Below, piece after piece: positions 54,797 through 61,651 of a stretch of 64,000 bases of DNA. This stretch comes from Opitutales bacterium. GTDB lineage: Bacteria; Verrucomicrobiota; Verrucomicrobiia; Opitutales; UBA953. The position numbers and the translations under genes were made by a program. The stretch spans positions 36,259 to 100,258 of the forward strand of contig JAILGB010000029.1 in assembly GCA_024697185.1 (NCBI GenBank), in the 5' to 3' direction. Below the pieces are notes generated by a model that saw nothing but the letters and a program-made list of their open reading frames with translations, was not told the DNA's origin and did not search any database. How positions within the stretch are numbered: position 1 is the first letter of the stretch; every line of letters begins with the position of its first letter.

Positions 54797-55828
54797 GTGG
54801 ATAAAAAAAAGAATACGGAGCCGACATTGAACGCCACGTTGAGCGCGAGCGGCGTTTTTGATCCGCTCGCACAGCACTTTAAGGTTTTGGACGACTTTTT
54901 GGACGCCCAAGTCGATCAGTTTTCCAAAGTGACCCGATCGCTGGTGCGCTATACTTTGGAACATCGCGGCAAGCGCTTGCGTCCCGCTCTGGTGTTTTTT
55001 TGCGGCGGCGATTTTAACCGTGTCGATCCGGATCTGGTGCGTGCGGCGGCGATCGTGGAGATGATTCATCTTTCGACATTGGTGCACGACGATATTCTCG
55101 ACGACGCCCAGTTGCGCCACGGTTCTCCGACGCTTTTTGCAAAATACGGCTCTCACACTTCGGTGCTTCTGGGAGACGCGATCCTGTCGCAGGCGACAAT
55201 CCTGATGACGCAATACGACAGCATCGAATTTTGCCGTGCGACAGCCAAGGCGGTGAGGGAAATTTGCGACGGCGAAGTCTGGCAGACGGCGGAGCGCGGG
55301 AACGCCGATTTGTCGCTTGACGATTATTTTAAAATCATCCAGATGAAAACCGGGGAGCTTTTTGAGATCTCCGCCTTTCTTGGAGCAAGTATCGGAGGGC
55401 AGGGCGTCGAGCGCGCGCAGGCTTGCGCCAAATACGCCCGCCTGCTGGGACGCGCGTATCAAATTTTTGACGATTTGGTCGATTTTTTGGGAACAGAAAA
55501 AGAAATCGGCAAGACGCTCGGGACAGATTTGGCAAGTGGAAAATACACCTTGCCGCTGATTCTTTGGCTCGATAAAAAAATGGCTTCGGAGCGCGCGGAA
55601 ATTTTTGCGCGTATTGCGGCAAAAGCCATGACGATCGAGGAAGTCGTCGCGACAATGCGCGCCGAAGGTGTTTTTGAGCGTTCCCGCGCCTATTTTAACG
55701 ATTCTGTCGCCGAGGCCGTCGCCGCGATCGATTCGGGCGATTCCGACGATTTGGCGACACAGAGTTTGAAGCGCCTGGCGGCTTTTGTCAAAGCGCAAGT
55801 TGACCGTTTTTTTGAAACTCATGTTTAA
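54797..55828 (+). CDS. Long-chain polyprenyl diphosphate synthase (IspB-like)
   Basis: Extends isopentenyl units onto farnesyl diphosphate, normally for the quinone side chain. From a GTG at 54797 the 343 residues carry the first Asp-rich motif in LVHDDILDDAQLRHG (about residue 96), GKRLRPALVFF, the second motif DDLVDFLGTEKEIGKTLGTDL (about 226), and the KYTLPLI block. Small residues before the first Asp motif suggest a long product; exact chain length cannot be read. Confidence 0.92.
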   Translation: MDKKKNTEPTLNATLSASGVFDPLAQHFKVLDDFLDAQVDQFSKVTRSLVRYTLEHRGKRLRPALVFFCGGDFNRVDPDLVRAAAIVEMIHLSTLVHDDILDDAQLRHGSPTLFAKYGSHTSVLLGDAILSQATILMTQYDSIEFCRATAKAVREICDGEVWQTAERGNADLSLDDYFKIIQMKTGELFEISAFLGASIGGQGVERAQACAKYARLLGRAYQIFDDLVDFLGTEKEIGKTLGTDLASGKYTLPLILWLDKKMASERAEIFARIAAKAMTIEEVVATMRAEGVFERSRAYFNDSVAEAVAAIDSGDSDDLATQSLKRLAAFVKAQVDRFFETHV

Positions 55829-55910
55829 ACTTTCCGGAACCGAGCGCACGACGCTTTCCTTGCTGGTGGGAACGCTCATAGCGGCGTTGCTGCTTGCACA
55901 GTTGTTGTAG
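55821..55910 (+). CDS. Small single-span membrane protein, 29 residues (candidate)
   Basis: ATG at 55821 overlaps the polyprenyl synthase stop by 8 bp and the frame reads MFKLSGTERTTLSLLVGTLI then AALLLAQLL to TAG. A short charged start precedes one hydrophobic helix. The pattern (L-T/S-x-x-E-R, then a Leu-rich helix) resembles the membrane anchor of ComEA-like helix-hairpin-helix proteins, but no such domain follows. Could be a remnant or a genuine small protein coupled to the upstream gene. Confidence 0.4.
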   Translation: MFKLSGTERTTLSLLVGTLIAALLLAQLL

Positions 55911-55942
55911 CGCTTGGCTTACGGGAACAATGTAAAAAAGAG

Positions 55943-57934
55943 ATGAACCGACTTATAAAATACTTTCTCGTTGCTGCGCTCCTTCCGTTGGTGGCGGCTG
56001 ACGGATTTGCCGCCAAAAATAACATCGTTCCCGTGAAAAAAGATCCGGCGACTTTGCCGGCGACGAATCCGCTCGCGCCCAAGCCCTACGGAGCGACTCC
56101 GACAGAAGCGCAAGTGCAATGGCAACGGATGGAATATTATGCCTTTGTCCACTTCGGCTTGAATACTTATACCGGAAAAGAATGGGGCTACGGGAACGAA
56201 AGCCCGGAGATTTTCAATCCTCAAAATTTTGACGCCGACAGCATTGTTAAAGCTTTTAAGGACGGCGGTATGACGGGAATGATCTATACCGCAAAACACC
56301 ATGACGGCTGGTGTGCCTGGCCGACAAAAACGACAGAGCACAATATTAAAAAATCGCCCTGGAAAAAAGGGCGCGGCGATGTCGTGAGGGAATTTTCCGA
56401 CGCCTGCAAACGTCACGGGATCAAGTTTGGCGTCTATCTCAGCCCGTGGGACCGCAACCATCCGGAATATGCCCGCGCCGGCTATATCAAAGCCTATTAC
56501 GGTCAAATCGAAGAACTGTTGCGACGTTACGGGGACATTTTTGAAATCTGGTTTGACGGCGCAAACGGCGGTGACGGCTATTACGGCGGAGCTTGTGAAA
56601 AACGTTCGGCTCCCGGCGGCGCGGACAACTATTATAATTTTGAACAAATCGTAAAAAATATCCGGAAATTGCAGCCTAATTGCATTATTTGGGGAGCTTC
56701 ACATTACGGGGATGCGCGTTGGGGCGGCTCGGAACGCGGTAATGTCGCCTATCCGCATTGGCATACCGTCGGAGAGTCCAACCCCGAAAAAACCCAAGTC
56801 ATGCATCCCGCATCTTGCAAGGAAAATTGCCGCCATATCGTCTCTGCCCACGGGCTCGAGGACGGCAAGCGCTGGGTGCCGGCAGAAGGCGACACTCCGA
56901 TCAACAACAGCGGATGGTTTTGGCATCAGGGAGGACGTCCCAAAAGCCCGCAGCAGCTGATGCAGGTTTGGTTTGACTGCGTCGGACGCGGTGCAAATCT
57001 GATCTTAAACCTGGCACCCGACAAGACGGGAAGGCTCGATCCCGAGGATGTGAAATCCTTGATGGGCTTTAAAAAATTGCGCGATGAACTTTACCAGAAA
57101 GATTTTGCGCGCGGAGCGACGCCTACAAAGATTTCCAATGTGCGCAAAAACAAACCGAAACTTTTTGGCGCCGCCGCACTTTTCGACGGCGATCCCGATA
57201 CGTTTTGGTGCACGGACGATAATGTGAAAACGGCTTCGGTGGAATTTGACCTTAAAAAACCGGCGGCATTTAATGTCGTTCGCGTCCGGGAGGAAATCCG
57301 CCTCGGGCAGCGCGTGAAGGCTTGGGCGCTGGATGTTTATAAAAATGAAGCCTGGCAGCAGGTTCTGGCGGGCGAGACGATCGGCAATCAGGCGATGCTC
57401 GTTTTGCCGGAAATGCAAAATGCGCGCCGTGTCCGCCTGCGCATTATGGACGCCAAGGCGAGCCCGTGCATCTCGGAACTCTCACTTTTTGCCCTGCCGG
57501 CAGGATTGGATTTGAAAAAAGCCTCCGCGGGATCCGTGATGAGCGCCGGGATCGACAAGTCGAAATGGACCGTCGTTCCCGCGAGTGCAAAAGCCGCCAT
57601 TGACGGGAACGCGAAAACAATCTGGACGGCGGGAGCGGCACCGCAAAGTTTTTCTGTCGATATGGGAACAATGCGCAAATTTAGCGCGTTTGCCTATCTG
57701 CCGAGACAGGACGGGAACAGCAAAGCTCTGACAGACTGTTATAGTTTTGAAGTCTCCGCCGACGGCAAAAAATGGGAAAAAGTCGCAGAAGGCGAATTTG
57801 GCAATCTGGTGGCGAATCCTATTGAGCAGACTGTAAGTTTTTCGCCTAAAAACGCGCGCTATTTCCGCTTTACGGGAACGCGCTCTATCGGCAGTGACGG
57901 CATCTCCGTCGCAGAAATCGCCATTATTGAATAA
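55943..57934 (+). CDS. Secreted GH29 alpha-L-fucosidase with C-terminal F5/8C-type modules
   Basis: Hydrolyses alpha-L-fucose from glycans such as mucins. The 663 residues start with a signal peptide (LVAADGFAA), then the GH29 barrel (about 40-345) with YYAFVHFGLNTYTGKEWG, TAKHHDGWCAWPT, FGVYLSPWDRN and IWFDGANG, whose Asp is the usual nucleophile position. Two beta-sandwich regions follow (about 385-500 and 540-660), with discoidin-type signatures such as VVRVREEIRLGQRVKAW and YFRFTGTRSIG. The family is common in gut bacteria. It starts 32 bp after the small ORF. Confidence 0.9.
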   Translation: MNRLIKYFLVAALLPLVAADGFAAKNNIVPVKKDPATLPATNPLAPKPYGATPTEAQVQWQRMEYYAFVHFGLNTYTGKEWGYGNESPEIFNPQNFDADSIVKAFKDGGMTGMIYTAKHHDGWCAWPTKTTEHNIKKSPWKKGRGDVVREFSDACKRHGIKFGVYLSPWDRNHPEYARAGYIKAYYGQIEELLRRYGDIFEIWFDGANGGDGYYGGACEKRSAPGGADNYYNFEQIVKNIRKLQPNCIIWGASHYGDARWGGSERGNVAYPHWHTVGESNPEKTQVMHPASCKENCRHIVSAHGLEDGKRWVPAEGDTPINNSGWFWHQGGRPKSPQQLMQVWFDCVGRGANLILNLAPDKTGRLDPEDVKSLMGFKKLRDELYQKDFARGATPTKISNVRKNKPKLFGAAALFDGDPDTFWCTDDNVKTASVEFDLKKPAAFNVVRVREEIRLGQRVKAWALDVYKNEAWQQVLAGETIGNQAMLVLPEMQNARRVRLRIMDAKASPCISELSLFALPAGLDLKKASAGSVMSAGIDKSKWTVVPASAKAAIDGNAKTIWTAGAAPQSFSVDMGTMRKFSAFAYLPRQDGNSKALTDCYSFEVSADGKKWEKVAEGEFGNLVANPIEQTVSFSPKNARYFRFTGTRSIGSDGISVAEIAIIE

Positions 57935-57954
57935 ACTTTAAAATCCTAAAAATT

Positions 57955-59019
57955 ATGAGCCGGTTTTTTATCTATCTCTTTAGTTTTTTGTTTGCGAGCG
58001 TCTTGGCTTTGGCCGCTCCCAAAAAAGGTGTTTCCGCGCCAGATGACGATGCGGATGACGCGTTTGAAGATGTTATCGAAGAATTGCCGGGCGATAATTT
58101 TTTGAATTCGTGGCCGACAGAAACGAAGTTGGCGGAAAAATTGCCGGCGAAAACCGTCAAGGACGGACCGGACGAGTGGGTTTATGAAACCAAACATTTC
58201 CAGTTCCACTCCAACGCGCCGATTGCCATCAGCACGATCAAACAGATCGCGACGATTTTTGAGGGGACATATGTCGCAAATCTCTCATTGCCGTTGAATG
58301 CGCCGTGCAATTATTATCAAGTGGCGGAAAGCGGAAAGTATCAGGCGCAACTCTATGAAACAATGGAGCAATACAAGGCAAGCGGAGCTCCAGACGGTTC
58401 GGCGGGTTATTACCGCGGGAACGGGGATTTGAGCGCCGGCAAAACACATGTTCCGTTCCAGTCGCTGGGGCTTGAAAAAGCCGGCAAAAAATATGTTCGC
58501 GGCGGTCGCAAGGTCGATTCCAAGACGCTCGTTCACGAGATTACACACCATATGACCTTAGGCTCGTGGACGATTCCTGCGCCGCTTTGGTATAAGGAGG
58601 GTTATGCCGAATATGTCGGTTGCTCACCTTACAATAACGGACGCATTAATTTTAAAAACAATGTGAAAGGTCTCGCGGCGCAATTGAGCAACCGTTTGAG
58701 CGGACAAAAAGTTTTTATGGCGCCGATGACATTAAAAGCGTTTATGCGGCAGTCGGACGGCGAATTCATGTCGAGGGACAATGTTCAGTTCAACTACGGT
58801 ATGTCGATGGCACTTTTCTATTATTTTTGCCACTGTGACGGCAAGCGCGACGCTGCAAAGCTGAAATCTTATATCAAAGCCCTGCAAGAAGGCGAAACGC
58901 CAGAAAAAGCTGAGGAGCGCCTGCTCGCCGGCCGCAGTTGGAACGCTTTTCAAAAAGAGGTTTCAAAGGCGATAAAGTCCAAGTTGAAAATTACGATTAC
59001 GTTCCCGAACGAAAAATAA
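57955..59019 (+). CDS. Secreted HExxH metalloprotease-like protein (DUF1570/peptidase MA-like)
   Basis: Predicted exported zinc peptidase of unknown substrate. The 354 residues have a signal peptide (FASVLALAA), an acidic stretch (about 22-45) and a gluzincin-type core: VHEITHHMT with HExxH near residue 187, and WYKEGYAEYVG about 25 residues later giving the third ligand Glu. The C-terminal half is helical. Similar proteins occur widely in Planctomycetes and Verrucomicrobia. It starts 20 bp after the fucosidase stop. Confidence 0.72.
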   Translation: MSRFFIYLFSFLFASVLALAAPKKGVSAPDDDADDAFEDVIEELPGDNFLNSWPTETKLAEKLPAKTVKDGPDEWVYETKHFQFHSNAPIAISTIKQIATIFEGTYVANLSLPLNAPCNYYQVAESGKYQAQLYETMEQYKASGAPDGSAGYYRGNGDLSAGKTHVPFQSLGLEKAGKKYVRGGRKVDSKTLVHEITHHMTLGSWTIPAPLWYKEGYAEYVGCSPYNNGRINFKNNVKGLAAQLSNRLSGQKVFMAPMTLKAFMRQSDGEFMSRDNVQFNYGMSMALFYYFCHCDGKRDAAKLKSYIKALQEGETPEKAEERLLAGRSWNAFQKEVSKAIKSKLKITITFPNEK

Positions 59020-59055
59020 GTCGGCTTTTCGTAAATTCCCGGTCTGAAAATTTTT

Positions 59056-59084
59056 GTTCCCGTGAGGAGTTTCCTCGCGGGAAC
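59056..59084 (+). terminator. Word-pair hairpin after the metalloprotease gene
   Basis: GTTCCCGTGAGGA (59056-59068) pairs with TCCTCGCGGGAAC (59072-59084), 13 bp with one G-U pair, loop of 3. Followed by GCTGTTTG, so the T run is poor. Confidence 0.6.
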
Positions 59085-59115
59085 GCTGTTTGTGGCGGCT
59101 TCAAAAAAAAATGAC

Positions 59116-59144
59116 TTGCATTTTTATTTTTTTTCGTTCATAAT
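59116..59144 (+). promoter_or_regulatory. Promoter of the tRNA-Val/tRNA-Gly pair
   Basis: TTGCAT (59116-59121), 17 bp, CATAAT (59139-59144), predicted start near 59151, about ten bases before tRNA-Val. Confidence 0.55.
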
Positions 59145-59160
59145 TGACTTTACATTTGAC

Positions 59161-59237
59161 GGGGGTATAGCTCAGTTGGTTAGAGCGTTTGCATGACACG
59201 CAAAAGGTCGCAGATTCGACTTCTGCTACTCCCACCA
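59161..59237 (+). tRNA. tRNA-Val (GAC)
   Basis: Acceptor GGGGGTA/TACTCCC with one G-T pair, D arm GCTCAGTTGGTTAGAGC, anticodon stem TTTGC/GCAAA with loop ATGACAC (anticodon GAC), T arm with ATTCGAC, discriminator A and encoded CCA. Confidence 0.94.
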
Positions 59238-59242
59238 TTTAA

Positions 59243-59316
59243 GCGGCTATCGTTCAGTGGTAGGACTCCACTCTTCCAAAGTGGTAAGGTCAGTTCGAGT
59301 CTGACTAGCCGCACCA
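59243..59316 (+). tRNA. tRNA-Gly (TCC)
   Basis: Acceptor GCGGCTA/TAGCCGC, short D arm GTTCAGTGGTAGGAC, anticodon stem CCACT/AGTGG with loop CTTCCAA (anticodon TCC), T arm with GTTCGAGTC, encoded CCA. Six bases after tRNA-Val, so they are probably cotranscribed. Confidence 0.95.
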
Positions 59317-59385
59317 CTTTTTTTAATCTTAAAATCACGGATCGCGATTTTAAGTTTTTTTGTTTATGTCCCCTAACGATGCCTA

Positions 59386-59391
59386 TATAAT
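59386..59391 (+). promoter_or_regulatory. Probable -10 of the small membrane protein gene
   Basis: TATAAT, 9 bp before the ATG at 59401; another near-leaderless arrangement. The -35 is poor. Confidence 0.35.
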
Positions 59392-59400
59392 GATTTCATT

Positions 59401-59709
59401 ATGAAAATCGCATTATCGACAATTGTTCTTACCTTGATTCATTTTATTTTGGTCCTTGTGCAATATACGGGGCATCTTCCGTCGATCGTTTTTAAGGTTA
59501 TCGGTCAGCCGGGCATTTGGGTTGCCAATGCTATGGGCTGGTATGGCTGGGGAACGGCGGAAGGCTCCCTGGCGACCATCGGCGCGTTCGCGACAGGAGG
59601 CGCCAATCCCCAATGGCCGCTTTCTTTTTGGCTCTGCATGCTCGCGACATCTGTTGTCTGGGGTGTTGTTTTGGGTTTTGCGCTCCAGCTGGTTTTTAAG
59701 AAAAAATAA
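59401..59709 (+). CDS. Hypothetical small membrane protein, 102 residues
   Basis: Not recognised. It contains an N-terminal hydrophobic segment (about 5-22, possibly a membrane anchor), a Gly/Trp-rich middle (NAMGWYGWGTAEGS) and a second strong membrane helix (about 75-98) ending in three lysines, which suggests both ends face the cytoplasm. Lies 12 bp upstream of trxB on the same strand. Confidence 0.6.
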   Translation: MKIALSTIVLTLIHFILVLVQYTGHLPSIVFKVIGQPGIWVANAMGWYGWGTAEGSLATIGAFATGGANPQWPLSFWLCMLATSVVWGVVLGFALQLVFKKK

Positions 59710-59721
59710 AAAGGCTTTCTC

Positions 59722-60648
59722 GTGGAGAATCTTGTAATTATCGGTAGCGGCTGCGCGGGTGCGACAGCGGCGATCTATGCGGCGCGCGCCGGCTTTTCGC
59801 CTTTGGTGCTCGAAGGCAATGTTCCCGGCGGTCAGATTACAACGACGTCGGTCGTCGAAAATTTCCCGGGCTTTCCGGACGGCGTTGACGGTTTTTCGCT
59901 GACATATTCAATGCATCAGCAGGCAGAAAAATTTGGCGCGCGTTTCGAGTTTGATGCGGTCGATTCGGTGGATTTTTCGGGAACGGTAAAAAAACTGAAT
60001 TTAATCTCGGGAAAGACGCTCGAAGCGAAAGCGGTTATTGTCGCAACCGGTGCGACGCCACGTTTTTTGGGCGTTCCCGGGGAAAAGGAATTTTTTGGCG
60101 GGAACGGCGTTTCGACTTGTGCGACTTGTGACGGCGCGTTTTACAAGGACAAGGAGATTGCCGTTATCGGCGGCGGAGATACGGCGGCGGAAGAGGCGCA
60201 GTTTTTGACGCGTTTTGCGTCCAAAGTTTATTTGGTGCACCGTCGCGACAAATTGCGCGCGTCAGAAATCATGGTTTCCCGCGTCATGAACAATCCCAAG
60301 ATCGTTCCCGTCCTCAATGCTGTCGTGGAGCGGATCCTCGGCGGCGACAACGGTAAAGTCCGCGCGCTTGTCGTCAAGGATAAGCTTAGCGGCGAAGAAC
60401 GCGAGATTGCCCTGTCGGGAATTTTTGTCGCGATCGGTCACGAGCCGGACACAAAGTTTTTGAAAGGCGCGTTGCCGATGGATGATGACGGCACATTGCG
60501 CACGGAGGGCGAGACCGGCGTCAAGACGGCAATCCCGGGAGTTTTTGTCGCGGGCGATTGCGCGGACCGTCATTATCGTCAGGCGATTACAGCGGCGGGA
60601 ACGGGCGCCCGCGCCGGTATTGAGGCGGGACGCTTTCTTGAAGGCTAA
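59722..60648 (+). CDS. trxB: Thioredoxin-disulfide reductase
   Basis: NADPH-dependent flavoenzyme that reduces thioredoxin. From a GTG at 59722 the 308 residues have GSGCAGATAAIYAARAG at the FAD fold, the redox pair CATC (133-136), the NADPH loop GGGDTAAEEAQFL, and the second FAD block GVFVAGDCADRHYRQAITAAGTG. Length normal. Confidence 0.96.
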   Translation: MENLVIIGSGCAGATAAIYAARAGFSPLVLEGNVPGGQITTTSVVENFPGFPDGVDGFSLTYSMHQQAEKFGARFEFDAVDSVDFSGTVKKLNLISGKTLEAKAVIVATGATPRFLGVPGEKEFFGGNGVSTCATCDGAFYKDKEIAVIGGGDTAAEEAQFLTRFASKVYLVHRRDKLRASEIMVSRVMNNPKIVPVLNAVVERILGGDNGKVRALVVKDKLSGEEREIALSGIFVAIGHEPDTKFLKGALPMDDDGTLRTEGETGVKTAIPGVFVAGDCADRHYRQAITAAGTGARAGIEAGRFLEG

Positions 60649-60665
60649 TTTCCGTTTTTATCCAA

Positions 60666-61292
60666 ATGGCTGCGCTTGTCGCCTGGCTTTTGACCCATAT
60701 CAATTATTGGACGGTCGCGATTTTTATGGCGGTCGAGAGTTCCTTTGTCCCGTTCCCGTCGGAAGTGGTCGTCCCTCCCGGCGCGTATAAGGCGGCGGCA
60801 GGCGAACTCTCTCTCATCTGGGTTGTCATCGTGGCGACCGTCGGCGCAGATCTCGGCGCTCTTTTCAACTATTACATAGCGCGCTACTTCGGGCGCGATT
60901 TCGTTTATCGTTTTGCCCAATCCAAACTCGGGCGGCTCTGCCTGCTCAACGAGGAAAAAATCGCGCGCGCCGAACTGTTTTTCAGAAAATACGGCGCGGT
61001 CGCAACGATGACGGGACGGCTCGTTCCCGTTGTCCGGCAGTTTATCTCCATTCCCGCCGGGCTCTCAAAAATGCCCGTAGGAAAATTTTTGATATACACG
61101 ACACTCGGCGCGGGAGCGTGGAATATTGTTTTGGCAGTGATCGGCTATGCCTTGCACTCCGTCGTCGCATATGAAGACCTGGTCCCGATGGTGGAGTCTT
61201 ACAGCAAGCCGATCGGACTCGCGATCGCCCTGGTCGCCGCGCTTGCGCTGCTCGTTGTCTTTTTAAAAAAACGCTTTGAAATCCAAAAATAA
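60666..61292 (+). CDS. DedA family membrane protein
   Basis: Member of the DedA/SNARE-associated superfamily, polytopic inner-membrane proteins; several act as undecaprenyl-phosphate or phospholipid flippases. The 208 residues show ESSFVPFPSEVVVPPGAY with the conserved Glu, FRKYGAVATMTGRLVPVVRQFISIPAGLSKMP (in parts) with the essential Arg and Pro residues, and several hydrophobic helices. It starts 18 bp after trxB, so is likely cotranscribed. Confidence 0.88.
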   Translation: MAALVAWLLTHINYWTVAIFMAVESSFVPFPSEVVVPPGAYKAAAGELSLIWVVIVATVGADLGALFNYYIARYFGRDFVYRFAQSKLGRLCLLNEEKIARAELFFRKYGAVATMTGRLVPVVRQFISIPAGLSKMPVGKFLIYTTLGAGAWNIVLAVIGYALHSVVAYEDLVPMVESYSKPIGLAIALVAALALLVVFLKKRFEIQK

Positions 61293-61385
61293 AAACAGGG
61301 CGCGAAGATTTTTTGCTTGCTTTCGCTCTGTCCCGGTGGCAGAATAGAATAACAATTTCAAATAACCATTTATTTTTTAAAAATT

Positions 61386-61556
61386 ATGCCACGCGAAACC
61401 GTTATTATCGAATGCACAGAAGCTCGCAAGGAAGGTAAAAATCCTTCACGCTATATGACCACCCGCAACAAAAAGACGATGCAGGAGAAGGTTGAGAAGA
61501 TGAAATACAACCCGTCGCTCCGCCGTCGCACACTTCATCGTGAGATTAAGGGCTAA
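61386..61556 (+). CDS. rpmG: Large ribosomal subunit protein L33 (bL33), zinc-free type
   Basis: 50S component near the tRNA exit site. The 56-residue product (MPRETVIIECTEARKEGKNP at the start, SLRRRTLHREIKG at the end) has TTRNKKTMQEKVEKMKYNP in the middle. It has a single cysteine, so it lacks the zinc ribbon of C+ forms; the sequence style is that of chlamydial and verrucomicrobial L33. It was found by reading the spacer, as it is very short. Its ATG has no Shine-Dalgarno. Confidence 0.95.
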   Translation: MPRETVIIECTEARKEGKNPSRYMTTRNKKTMQEKVEKMKYNPSLRRRTLHREIKG

Positions 61557-61599
61557 AAGTTCTTTTTGGATTTTTTTCATAATAGTTTGATTATCGGTT

Positions 61600-61625
61600 A
61601 AGCTCGCGGGAACGCGGGCTTTTCC
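61600..61625 (+). terminator. Probable terminator after rpmG
   Basis: AAGCTCGC (61600-61607) and GCGGGCTT (61614-61621) pair with one G-U; the 6-nt loop GGGAAC is the centre of the iterated word. Followed by a short T run. Confidence 0.55.
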
Positions 61626-61651
61626 TATTAAAAGCGCGGAAGTTTTTTTTT

